From Candidatus Zixiibacteriota bacterium (lineage in GTDB: Bacteria > Zixibacteria > MSB-5A5 > GN15 > JAAZOE01): a DNA stretch of 64,000 bases. Under the pieces are notes generated by a model that searched no databases, was not told the DNA's origin, and saw only the letters and a list, made by a program, of their open reading frames with translations. Of this stretch, positions 7,849 through 15,623 are shown piece after piece. The first letter of the stretch is position 1; each line of letters starts with the position of its first letter. The stretch is taken from positions 1 through 64,000 of the forward strand of contig DAOUTW010000005.1 in assembly GCA_030668485.1 (NCBI GenBank). Direction: 5' to 3'. Both the position numbers and the translations under genes were made by a program.

Positions 7849-8127
7849 ATGAAAAAGAATAAATCGGAAGTTATTACCTTTAAGGCCGACGAAGCTCTCT
7901 CCGAGGAGCTGAAACAAATCCCCAATAGATCAGCTTTTATTCGAGCCGCGGTCACGGCTGCACTGGCCTCGACCTGTCCCTTATGCCAGGGAACCGGTTT
8001 TTTGACCCCGAAGCAAAAAGAGCACTGGGAAACATTTGCCAAGAACCATTCGGTGAAAAAATGCAGGGAGTGCGATGAGATGCACTTGATTTGTTCCCGT
8101 GAACCGGCAAAACCGGTCAGTTGCTGA
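7849..8127 (+). CDS. Small ribbon-helix-helix protein with zinc-finger tail, candidate zinc regulator
   Basis: A 92-residue protein of two parts. Residues ~6-40 (EVITFKADEALSEELKQIP, then RSAFIRAAVTAAL) fit a CopG-type ribbon-helix-helix DNA-binding domain: one beta strand and two helices. The rest is cysteine-rich: CPLCQGTG at 43-50, which is the DnaJ-type CxxCxGxG pattern, then CREC at 72-75, H79, C82 and C92. It lies 17 bp before znuA. Inference: a metal-responsive regulator of the zinc operon that reads zinc through the C-terminal knuckle. I know no characterised regulator with this exact layout. Family assignment is moderate and function inferred. Confidence 0.65.
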   Translation: MKKNKSEVITFKADEALSEELKQIPNRSAFIRAAVTAALASTCPLCQGTGFLTPKQKEHWETFAKNHSVKKCRECDEMHLICSREPAKPVSC

Positions 8128-8144
8128 GCCCTGGAGTGATTGCG

Positions 8145-9113
8145 ATGAAAATGAAGGTTATTGTGACGAAAATTGGAATGTGCATATTAACCATTTTATG
8201 GTTACTCGTTTTCGGTGTTATTTCCAGCCAAACTGTTGTTGCGTCTGAAAAAGATAAGATTCAGGCCTTTGTAAGTATTTTGCCTCAATCATATTTGGTC
8301 GATCGTATCGGGGGAGAAGATGTCGAGGTGACCGTACTGGTCGGTCCGGGGCAATCGCCGGCAACTTATGATCCGACTCCCCATAACATGGCGCATTTTT
8401 CGGATGCCGAGGTTTTTTTCAAGATCGGCGTACCATTTGAAAAGAGGCTGTTGGAAAAAGCAATCAAGCTTTTTCCCGATTTGCATCTGATCGATACTCA
8501 GAAAGGAATCAAGCTCAGGCATATGGAGGAGGATTCCGATCATGGCGATCACCATCATGCAGGCGGAGATGATCCGCATACCTGGCTCGATCCGCACCTA
8601 TTTAAAATTCAAGCGGAGACGATCTGCGCCGAGTTAAAGCGGCTGAGACCGGAACGCGCCGATCAATTTGACAAAAATCTGTCAGTTTTGAGGGACGATC
8701 TCGAACAACTGGACACGTATTTGATAGAGTTGATGAAACCGATGGCTGGAAACCGTTTTTATTCATTTCATCCATCGTATGGTTATTTTGTCGAACGGTA
8801 TGGCATGCATCAGGTCGCGGTTGAGACCGCCGGAAAAGGGCCGGGAGCGCGAAAATTGGCCGCAATGATTAAGCAGGCCAAAGAAGACCGGGTGAATGCG
8901 ATTTTTGTTCAGAAACAATTCGCGACCAGTACCGCCGAAGCTATCGCTCATGAAATAGGCGCCGAAGTGGTATTGCTCGATCCTCTGGCTTATGATTATA
9001 TTGAGAACCTGAAGCGGATGGCAGAGAAAATCAGGGCATCGTTTGACGCTAACCGACTGACCAACCCCGAAACCGGTGATGAGGAGACAGGTAATGGCGC
9101 CGAACAGCGGTGA
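8145..9113 (+). CDS. znuA: Zinc ABC transporter substrate-binding protein
   Basis: A 322-residue cluster A-I metal-binding protein of the periplasm, with an N-terminal hydrophobic export signal (about residues 1-33). The histidine- and acid-rich loop HMEEDSDHGDHHHAGGDDPH is typical of zinc rather than manganese binders. Other metal-site segments are DPTPHNM, DPHTWLDPH, FYSFHPSYGYF, and ALDPLAYDYIENL-like C-terminal residues. I start at the ATG of MKMKVIVTK, with GGAGTG about 9 bases upstream. The frame opens 8 codons earlier without a better site. It overlaps znuC by 20 bp. Confidence 0.92.
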   Translation: MKMKVIVTKIGMCILTILWLLVFGVISSQTVVASEKDKIQAFVSILPQSYLVDRIGGEDVEVTVLVGPGQSPATYDPTPHNMAHFSDAEVFFKIGVPFEKRLLEKAIKLFPDLHLIDTQKGIKLRHMEEDSDHGDHHHAGGDDPHTWLDPHLFKIQAETICAELKRLRPERADQFDKNLSVLRDDLEQLDTYLIELMKPMAGNRFYSFHPSYGYFVERYGMHQVAVETAGKGPGARKLAAMIKQAKEDRVNAIFVQKQFATSTAEAIAHEIGAEVVLLDPLAYDYIENLKRMAEKIRASFDANRLTNPETGDEETGNGAEQR

Positions 9114-9873
9114 CTCGATTGTCAGGTTCGACGATGTAGCCTTTTCGTATAACGGCGCGCCGGTACTCGAAAATGTCAGTTTCGGCATTGACAGGCTCGA
9201 TTTCGTCAGCGCCGTCGGCCCCAATGGCGGCGGAAAAACAACCTTGCTCAAGCTGATGCTTGGCCTGGTCAAACCGGATAAAGGATCGATTCGCATTTTC
9301 GGCCGGTCGCCTGAGAGTGCACGGCGGCGAATCGGCTATGTGTCGCAGCAATTCCATTTCGATGCCTTGTTTCCGATTCGGGTTATCGATGTAGTCCTGA
9401 TGGGACGCCTGCGTGGCTCGATATTCGGCGGGCATTACCGACAGGCCGATCGCAAGGCGGCCCTTAAGGCCTTGCAGGAAGTGGACCTGGGTGAACTGCG
9501 CGATCGTCATATTTCGGAGCTGTCGGGCGGGCAGAGGCAGCGGGTTCTAATCGCCAGGGCTCTGGCTACGGAACCTGAGATGTTACTTCTGGATGAACCG
9601 ACCGCTCATGTCGACGTTGCCGCCCAGGAGGAATTTTTCAAATTTTTGCATCAGTTGAACGAACGACTGACAGTGGTCATCGTCACCCACGACGTCGCCT
9701 ATGTTTCATCATACGTGAAATCGGTTTTATGTATTAACCGCAAGGTGGTCAAACATCCGACAAGGGAAATCACCGGTGACATGATCTGCGAGCTTTATGG
9801 CGGCGATGTGCGCCATATCAGCCATAACCATATCGAACATCCGGATTCCGGATCGGATGGCGAGCATGATTGA
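9094..9873 (+). CDS. znuC: Zinc ABC transporter ATPase
   Basis: A 259-residue ABC ATPase that powers zinc import at the inner membrane. Visible motifs are Walker A GPNGGGKTT, Q-loop YVSQQFHFD, signature LSGGQRQR, Walker B MLLLDEPT and switch histidine VTHD. The C-terminal tail is short and histidine-rich (HISHNHIEHPD), which may bind metal. The start is the ATG of MAPNSGDS, preceded by GAGGAGA. It overlaps both znuA upstream and znuB downstream, so the three are one transcription unit. Confidence 0.93.
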   Translation: MAPNSGDSIVRFDDVAFSYNGAPVLENVSFGIDRLDFVSAVGPNGGGKTTLLKLMLGLVKPDKGSIRIFGRSPESARRRIGYVSQQFHFDALFPIRVIDVVLMGRLRGSIFGGHYRQADRKAALKALQEVDLGELRDRHISELSGGQRQRVLIARALATEPEMLLLDEPTAHVDVAAQEEFFKFLHQLNERLTVVIVTHDVAYVSSYVKSVLCINRKVVKHPTREITGDMICELYGGDVRHISHNHIEHPDSGSDGEHD

Positions 9874-10720
9874 ATTTGTCAATGCCGTCGGCCAATATTC
9901 ATTTCTGCAATACGCCCTTCTGACCGGTCTGCTGGCCTCAATAGCCTGCGGTATCGTCGGCAGCTATGTTATCACGCGGCGAATTAGTTATGTGGCCGGA
10001 GCTATCTCCCATTTTGTTTTGGGGGGAATGGGCGCGGCGCGGTATTTCAACGTGGTTCACGGCTGGACCGGCGTGGAACCGCTGCATGGCGCGATTGTTT
10101 CGGCCTTGCTGGCAGCGGTGATTATCGGGTTGGTCAGCATCCATGCTCATCAAAGAGAGGATACCGTTATCGGCGCCTTGTGGGCGACCGGTATGGCGGC
10201 CGGAATTTTATTTATTTCCCAAACTCCGGGATACAATGAAGACCTCATGAGCTACCTGTTCGGCAATATCCTGATGGTGACACCGGGTGATATCGGCTTG
10301 ATTGCCGCTCTGGATGTGCTGGTTATATTGGTTGCCCTGCTGTTTTACAATCAACTTCTGGCCGTTTGCTTCGACGAGGAATTTGCGCGCCTGCGAGGTA
10401 TCAATGTCGAGTTGTTTTATCTCTTGCTGCTCTGCCTGACAGCTCTGACAGTTGTTCTTCTGGTGACTGTCGTCGGCATCGTCATGGTTATCGCATTGAT
10501 AACTCTTCCGGCGGCTGTGGCGGGGCATTTTACCACCACCCTGGGTAGAATGATGCTGGTGGCGACCATTTTCAGTATTGTTTTCACAACCCTCGGTCTG
10601 GCCATCAGCTATGCTCCGAATCTACCAGCGGGAGCGACAATTATAGTTCTGGCGGGCATAACCTATCTGGTAGTAACTGTATTGACCCGTTTCCGCCAAA
10701 CCCGCCGCACCGGCGGCTGA
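9866..10720 (+). CDS. znuB: Zinc ABC transporter permease
   Basis: A 284-residue polytopic ABC-3 family permease with about seven to eight hydrophobic segments starting from LLTGLLASIACGIVGSYVI. The family stretch GAISHFVLGGMGAARYF is followed by a long central loop and a segment ending GIVMVIALITLPAAVA. I place the start at the ATG of MIEFVNAV, 5 bases after GGATGG. An in-frame ATG three codons earlier is possible. It overlaps znuC by 8 bp and completes the uptake system. Confidence 0.93.
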   Translation: MIEFVNAVGQYSFLQYALLTGLLASIACGIVGSYVITRRISYVAGAISHFVLGGMGAARYFNVVHGWTGVEPLHGAIVSALLAAVIIGLVSIHAHQREDTVIGALWATGMAAGILFISQTPGYNEDLMSYLFGNILMVTPGDIGLIAALDVLVILVALLFYNQLLAVCFDEEFARLRGINVELFYLLLLCLTALTVVLLVTVVGIVMVIALITLPAAVAGHFTTTLGRMMLVATIFSIVFTTLGLAISYAPNLPAGATIIVLAGITYLVVTVLTRFRQTRRTGG

Positions 10721-10744
10721 GGGATATAATAGGAATTTGGCCTG

Positions 10745-11458
10745 ATGAAACATTTTATCCAATTAGTTTTAATTATCGTTTTGTCTTTGATATCTTTTGC
10801 TATCGGTCAAGATTTTTTCCCTGAGGAAAATATCGAATTGCTTCGGGCGGGACAATTTCACGGTAATGAAGTGCAGGCAAAGTCCGGCGAGGGCTGGTAT
10901 GGGCTTTTTGAAATAGAGGATCACTTTGAGCTTAAAGCAGTTTCTATTACAGTTGAAGCTGTCCCTGATTTTTTAAGTGGCAACCCGGATGACAGATCAG
11001 GGAAAAGTGTAACCGTTGATCATCCCGGGAAGCCTCTTTTCCTGCTAAAAGGTTGGGTTGCTCCGCACGAAGGAAGAATCAACTCCGTATTTTCCGGGTA
11101 CAAATTTATATATCCCGGTGAAAGAATTAGTTTGAAACTCGGTGATGACAATTATTTTTCGGTATCCGCGTTCGGCGAGGCTGTTCATTTGAGGGGAGAT
11201 ACCCGGCTAAAAAATTATACCCTACAGATTGAAAAAGCTGCGGATTATCAAGTAATTGCTAAATATGATGCTATCTACATAGATGGTGCGCCGTCAATAA
11301 TATGGGCGGGCGACCTTGATTGCGACGGCAAGCTCGACCTGTTGATGGACCTTCGCGATCATTATAACGTCACCGAATATACTCTGTTTCTTTCTTCGCG
11401 GGCTGACGAGGGGAAAATGGTTAAAAAATGTGCCGTCTTCCGCACGGTAGGGTGTTAA
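10745..11458 (+). CDS. Exported protein of unknown function
   Basis: A 237-residue protein with a signal peptide of about 20 residues (cleavage near AIG/QDFF). The body is beta-rich. Near the C-terminus lies WAGDLDCDGKLDLLMDL, a D-x-D-x-D-G loop like those of FG-GAP/VCBS repeats, followed by FLSSRADEGKMV. This resembles proteins with a single C-terminal calcium loop, but I cannot name the family. It follows znuB by 24 bp and might be cotranscribed with it. Confidence 0.65.
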   Translation: MKHFIQLVLIIVLSLISFAIGQDFFPEENIELLRAGQFHGNEVQAKSGEGWYGLFEIEDHFELKAVSITVEAVPDFLSGNPDDRSGKSVTVDHPGKPLFLLKGWVAPHEGRINSVFSGYKFIYPGERISLKLGDDNYFSVSAFGEAVHLRGDTRLKNYTLQIEKAADYQVIAKYDAIYIDGAPSIIWAGDLDCDGKLDLLMDLRDHYNVTEYTLFLSSRADEGKMVKKCAVFRTVGC

Positions 11459-11619
11459 GATTGCCTTTGTATTTTCGCTAATTTGAATTTATATTATAGA
11501 TAGCCGACACATGTGATCATCAACTTCGCGTTGACTGTATTTAATAGAGCTTTCCGTATAACGAATATTAGAGCTTCTTAATAAATTGAAAATTTCACTC
11601 CTTCGAAGGGAGATTAGTC

Positions 11620-11916
11620 ATGCGAACCTTTTTTCTGATGACCAAGCTTTCGCCGGAAGTGTCGAAGCAGGTCAGGAACCGGGCCAAGATCGGTCGGGCC
11701 TGGCTGGCCGAAGTGAAAAAGAAATGCCCGAAGGTCAAGTTTAAGGGACATTATGCGCTTTTGGGGCCTTATGATTTCGTCGATATCTATGAGGCTCCGA
11801 ATGAAGAAGAGGCGGCCAAGGTGTCGATGATCAGCCTGGCCAACGGCGCCGTTCAGGCTGAAAGTTGGACAGCTATTCCTTATAAGAAATTTCTGAAATT
11901 GACCAGCGAGGTATAG
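11620..11916 (+). CDS. GYD domain protein
   Basis: A 98-residue single-domain protein with the ferredoxin-like GYD fold (Pfam GYD). Visible features are YALLGPYDFVDIYEAP, matching the family's G-x-YD core, and the helix-forming NEEEAAKVSMISLANGAVQ. GYD proteins are common, often cytoplasmic and uncharacterised. A strong AAGGGAG lies 8 bases before the ATG. It is probably monocistronic: spacers of over 150 bp lie on both sides and a possible hairpin (GCCGCC-CTCT-GGCGGC, 11949-11964) follows. Confidence 0.82.
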   Translation: MRTFFLMTKLSPEVSKQVRNRAKIGRAWLAEVKKKCPKVKFKGHYALLGPYDFVDIYEAPNEEEAAKVSMISLANGAVQAESWTAIPYKKFLKLTSEV

Positions 11917-11990
11917 AGCTGTCAGCAACATTCAAATCATTTGAAGATGCCGCCCTCTGGCGGCCAACCGGCAAAATTTCAAAATAAAGG

Positions 11991-12068
11991 TTGACATTTT
12001 CGCATGGAGGGCGATTTTGTAGCTAAATTTGAACTCTCCGGCATCTTTCGATGCCTGAGAGCTTTTTC
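11991..12068 (+). promoter_or_regulatory. TTGACA box followed by terminator-like hairpin in the FKBP leader
   Basis: A perfect TTGACA lies at 11991-11996, but I see no good -10 at normal spacing. About 40 bp on, CTCTCCGGCAT (12034-12044) pairs with ATGCCTGAGAG (12051-12061, one mismatch) and is followed by CTTTTTC, an intrinsic-terminator pattern. It is 75 bp upstream of the FKBP gene. It could end readthrough from upstream, act as an attenuator, or end a short RNA. Confidence 0.35.
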
Positions 12069-12142
12069 AAATATTAGCGCCCGGTGGATTACTAAATCGT
12101 ATTTGCCTGGCCAAAATGAAAAACTTTTGACAGGAGTGGCAG

Positions 12143-12568
12143 ATGGCTCAGGCAAAAGATGGCGATTCAGTCAAGGTACATTATACCGGCAAGTTGGAAG
12201 ACGGGTCAGAGTTCGACAGTTCCCGCGAGCGCGATCCGCTCGAATTCACGCTGGGCAGCGGACAGGTTATTCCGGGATTTGAAAAAGGCATTCTCGGAAT
12301 GGATATCGGGGAAAACAAGACTGTAACCATCCCTCCGGAAGAGGCTTATGGCCCGCGTCATCCAGGATGGCCCCGGACTGTCAAAAAAGATCAAATGCCG
12401 GAAGGGATGCCCCCGACCGTCGGCACTTTCCTTCAGGTGCAGCAGCCGGACGGCGGAGTAATTCAGGTCGTAATCGCTCATGTCGCCGATGACGAGGTTA
12501 CTCTGGACAACCACCCGTTGGCCGGACAATCACTCTTTTTCGACGTGGAGCTGGTGAAAATCGGCTAA
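12143..12568 (+). CDS. FKBP-type peptidyl-prolyl isomerase, SlyD-like
   Basis: A 141-residue cytoplasmic prolyl isomerase. FKBP signatures are HYTGKLEDGSEFDSS near the N-terminus, LEFTLGSGQVIPGFEKGILGM, and IPPEEAYGPRHP. The following stretch up to PLAGQSLFFDVELV corresponds to the insert-in-flap region of SlyD-type enzymes, which has chaperone activity. The metal-binding histidine-rich tail of E. coli SlyD is absent. ATG follows GGAGTGGCAG. It stands alone between a GYD gene and two acetyltransferases. Confidence 0.88.
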   Translation: MAQAKDGDSVKVHYTGKLEDGSEFDSSRERDPLEFTLGSGQVIPGFEKGILGMDIGENKTVTIPPEEAYGPRHPGWPRTVKKDQMPEGMPPTVGTFLQVQQPDGGVIQVVIAHVADDEVTLDNHPLAGQSLFFDVELVKIG

Positions 12569-12650
12569 TTGTATTTTTCATCTCAAATTATCGACTGAAT
12601 CATGAACAGATCCCTCTCGGGTTCATTGAAGTGATATAAAGAGATGCTCT

Positions 12651-13208
12651 ATGGATAATAATTTCGGTCGCCTGCCGGTTTTGGAAACCGAACGCCTTCT
12701 TCTTCGCCGGCTGACCCCGGATGACGCCGAGGATATTTTTGCCTACGCCTCCGATCCGGAAGTCACCAAATATATGATGTGGTCGCCTCACAAGTCTCTC
12801 GATGAAAGCCTGACTTTTATTGCCTCGGCCATGGAGCGTTACAAGATTGGTAGTCCCGCTCCATGGGCAATCGTCCTGAAGGCTGAGAACAAAGTGGTTG
12901 GAACCTGCGACTTTATATCATGGTACCCCGACCACGGCCGCTCCGAAATCGGCTATGCTCTTTCGCGTCTGTATTGGGGAAAAGGGTTGATGACCGAAGC
13001 AGCCAGAGAGATCATTTCTTATGGTTTTGATGTCAAGGGAGTCAACCGTATTCAGGCGATGTGTGAAATTCCGAATATCGGTTCGGCCCGGGTTATGGAA
13101 AAGGTCGGCATGTCTTTCGAGGGAATATTGCGAGAATATATGATCCAGCATGGTCAATTTCGAGACATGAAACTCTATGCTATTGTCAGAAAAAACCGCA
13201 GGGGATAG
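12651..13208 (+). CDS. GNAT family N-acetyltransferase (RimJ/RimL type)
   Basis: A 185-residue GNAT acetyltransferase. It opens with the RimJ/RimL hallmark LETERLLLRRLTPDDAEDIF. It continues with the acetyl-CoA-binding core around EIGYALSRLYWGKGLMTEAA, then ANIGSARVMEKVGMSFEG-like residues (NIGSARVMEKVGM) and FRDMKLYAIVR. The family acetylates ribosomal-protein N-termini or small molecules. The substrate cannot be read from sequence. Only 9 bp separate it from a second GNAT gene, so they are cotranscribed. Confidence 0.88.
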   Translation: MDNNFGRLPVLETERLLLRRLTPDDAEDIFAYASDPEVTKYMMWSPHKSLDESLTFIASAMERYKIGSPAPWAIVLKAENKVVGTCDFISWYPDHGRSEIGYALSRLYWGKGLMTEAAREIISYGFDVKGVNRIQAMCEIPNIGSARVMEKVGMSFEGILREYMIQHGQFRDMKLYAIVRKNRRG

Positions 13209-13217
13209 CCAAATCTA

Positions 13218-13814
13218 ATGCAAGATTATAATAAACACGACCGGCCGCATTTTATGTTGCGAGGCAACAGAGTCAATTTGCGGATCATATCACGCTCCGA
13301 TATAGCCGATTATGAACGGTGGGACGATCCCAATATGAAAGCATGGGCCTTTGACGGTCCTTGGTATGGTATTCGAGCCGTGCCCTCGGAGAGAGCTCAG
13401 AAACGGCTGGAAGAAAATCAGGAGCCGCCTTATAATTGCCTTGAAATTGAAACCACCGACGGCGTTCATATCGGCTTTCTTATTGTTTTCCATCGCGAAG
13501 TCGATCCGCATATGACCGAGGTCGGCATTGATATTGTCGAGGAATCGTATTGGAACAAGGGGCTGGGTACCGAGGCGCTTTATTTATGGGTCGATTATCT
13601 GTTTCAGGAACGGAAATTCACCCGCATCGGCTTCTCCAGTTGGAGCGGCAATCATCGGGTCCTTGCCCTCGGCCGTAAGCTGGGATTTGTGCAGGAAGCC
13701 TGTATCCGAAATGGATGTGAGGTCAAAGGGAAATTCTACGACCGAATCAAAATGGGGATGCTGCGTAATGAGTGGGTGAAGGCAAAAGCCTCTTTTTTGA
13801 AAAAATCAGAATAG
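13218..13814 (+). CDS. GNAT family N-acetyltransferase
   Basis: A 198-residue acetyltransferase, a distant paralog of the preceding gene. It opens HFMLRGNRVNLRIISRSD. The acetyl-CoA site region is VGIDIVEESYWNKGLGTEAL and the late motif is SWSGNHRVLALGRKLGFVQEA. The substrate is unknown. Its last 9 bp overlap the convergent end of the minus-strand lipoprotein gene, so antisense overlap of the two transcript ends is likely. Confidence 0.86.
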   Translation: MQDYNKHDRPHFMLRGNRVNLRIISRSDIADYERWDDPNMKAWAFDGPWYGIRAVPSERAQKRLEENQEPPYNCLEIETTDGVHIGFLIVFHREVDPHMTEVGIDIVEESYWNKGLGTEALYLWVDYLFQERKFTRIGFSSWSGNHRVLALGRKLGFVQEACIRNGCEVKGKFYDRIKMGMLRNEWVKAKASFLKKSE

Positions 13815-14699
13815 TGTAAACCGAATCAGGCTCCATCTTTCCACAACCTGCGTACTTCCCGTCGGCACTTTGTCAATGGAAACCAAACCCACATTCGAAT
13901 CATAAAAGTACTGATGTTTGAATGTCGGGTCAGAGACGGTACTGGTATAAAGATTGCATTCATATCGTTCGAGATTGGCCCAGCGAGCAATGTTGATCGA
14001 ATCGACCCTTATTGTTTCGACCAAATCTGGATTAGCGAAATACGTATCTCCTGCCGCAGCCGGGAATTTGATGAAAAGGTAGGGCTGACCGGTAAGAGAC
14101 ATCATCCATAATCCGTTATCTTTGTTCGTATACATTTCTCCGGTTTCGCTGATAAACCACTGCTCAGTCCCGATAATTGTATCGCTGACGATTTCAATAA
14201 TCGTAATGCCACTGGAGATGTTTGAGTCGCCGATCGTATCTCTTTGTTCCACTAGGTATTCCCATTTATTCTCGATTTCAAGGGGCATAGCAACACCCAG
14301 TGTAGTTGTAAAGGTCCAGTCATAATTGGATTCAAGATTATTATCGGCCGCATCGGTGACATCGGTCGTAATAACCGCCGTGTATTCCCGCCCAAAAGCC
14401 AGGCCGTCCGAGGGAGTGAAGGATACGGTTTTGTCCTTATAAAGGATATTGCCCTGCCCGACCCCTCCGATGGCAAAGGTCTGGAGTGTGAATGTCCAGC
14501 GGTCCATTTCTTCGGAAAAGGTGGCGCTTATGGCGACATTGACCCCGGCATTGGTGTCTCCATCGGCCGGTGAAGTCGAGATCACCGTTGGCGGTGTGGT
14601 ATCCGGAATCACCGGAGACGATTCGTCACCGGAGCATCCCCACAAGGTTGCCACAATTGTGGCTGACAACAACGGTATTTTCAGAGCAAGGTTTTTCAT
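13806..14699 (-). CDS. Lipoprotein with Big_5-type Ig-like domain
   Basis: A 297-residue lipoprotein with the lipobox ATLWGC at about residues 17-22. A Big_5-type Ig-like domain follows (about residues 30-125): TTPPTVISTSPADGDTNAGV, ISATFSEEMDRWT, YTAVITTDVTDAADN and NYDWTFTT. The C-terminal half (PLEIENKWEYLVEQ, TGQPYLFIKFPAAAGDTYF, NVGLVSIDKVPTG) is homologous by eye to the next lipoprotein upstream (14799-15419) and more weakly to the one at 45195-46355. Function unknown. The gene pair lies on one strand 99 bp apart. Confidence 0.8.
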   Translation of the reverse strand: MKNLALKIPLLSATIVATLWGCSGDESSPVIPDTTPPTVISTSPADGDTNAGVNVAISATFSEEMDRWTFTLQTFAIGGVGQGNILYKDKTVSFTPSDGLAFGREYTAVITTDVTDAADNNLESNYDWTFTTTLGVAMPLEIENKWEYLVEQRDTIGDSNISSGITIIEIVSDTIIGTEQWFISETGEMYTNKDNGLWMMSLTGQPYLFIKFPAAAGDTYFANPDLVETIRVDSINIARWANLERYECNLYTSTVSDPTFKHQYFYDSNVGLVSIDKVPTGSTQVVERWSLIRFTLF

Positions 14700-14798
14700 C
14701 AGCTATTTATACTATCGGCAATTTGCCCTGGTTCCACTTCCGCCTTATTCAGCCTCAGTTCATGTACCGACACATGTTTCCTCACCAACCGGCGAATC

Positions 14799-15419
14799 TT
14801 ATTTTCTTTTTATCTGTATCAATCGATTTTCGATAATCGGAGAGGCGCCTACGCGGTCGAGAACGTCCATCTTGATCAAGCCCACCCCGGGGGCAAGATA
14901 ATAATTGGTTGTCATACCCTGTTCCCCGATCGTCTGGGAATATTGGTGACAGAAAAAAGTGCCGGCCGGAACTTTGATTTCCAGACCGATCGCCGCAACG
15001 GTGGTTTTGGCTTCCACCCGACCTATCTGGCTGGTAAAAGTGTCGCCGACATCGGCCGGATATTTGGCGAATAAAAACGGCTTTCCTCCCGTGCGGGCAT
15101 AATACAGACCGTCGTTCCAGTTTACGGCATAGTAATCATCAAGGCCGAGCCCCTTGGCTTTAAACCATTTGACACCGTCGATGGTGGTATCGCCAACAAG
15201 GCTGAAAGTATCCACCTTGATTAATCGCATACTGCTGGTGGAGGTATCGAGAGCGCCCACTTCATATATCCATTCGGTACTCAGATCCAGGGGAAAGATT
15301 AAGGTCATCCCCTCCCTGTTTTCGAGTAAGTTCTCGTTGCTTCCGGCATCAGATTCGTCTTTTTTCTCGCCACATCCAAACAGGGCCAGAACCAAAATAG
15401 ACAGAATAAATTTCTTCAT
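14799..15419 (-). CDS. Lipoprotein, paralog of the Big_5 lipoprotein C-terminal domain
   Basis: A 206-residue lipoprotein with lipobox VLALFGC (cysteine at residue 16), then an acidic linker. The domain that follows matches the C-terminal half of the neighbouring lipoprotein: PLDLSTEWIYEVGA, GGKPFLFAKYPADVGDTF, VPAGTFFCHQYSQTIG and YLAPGVGLIKMDVLDRVG. The PADVGDTF / PAAAGDTY match is the clearest. I recognise no named family. The start has AGGAAGGA upstream. It is divergent from lysS across a 200-bp spacer that must hold both promoters. Confidence 0.8.
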   Translation of the reverse strand: MKKFILSILVLALFGCGEKKDESDAGSNENLLENREGMTLIFPLDLSTEWIYEVGALDTSTSSMRLIKVDTFSLVGDTTIDGVKWFKAKGLGLDDYYAVNWNDGLYYARTGGKPFLFAKYPADVGDTFTSQIGRVEAKTTVAAIGLEIKVPAGTFFCHQYSQTIGEQGMTTNYYLAPGVGLIKMDVLDRVGASPIIENRLIQIKRK

Positions 15420-15623
15420 ATATTCCTTCCTCGTATCAACAACATTGATAATATATCCAAAACAGAGTATAAATCAACTTCAACACCCACACCGGCGACA
15501 AAAAAATAAATATCCTGATTGCCATTCGAATGAGTATTTATATATATTGCGAAGTTATACCGTTCCAGATAGGCAATTGCCTGCCTGACAGAGGGGAAAT
15601 TGTATTTACCGTGAGGACCAAAG

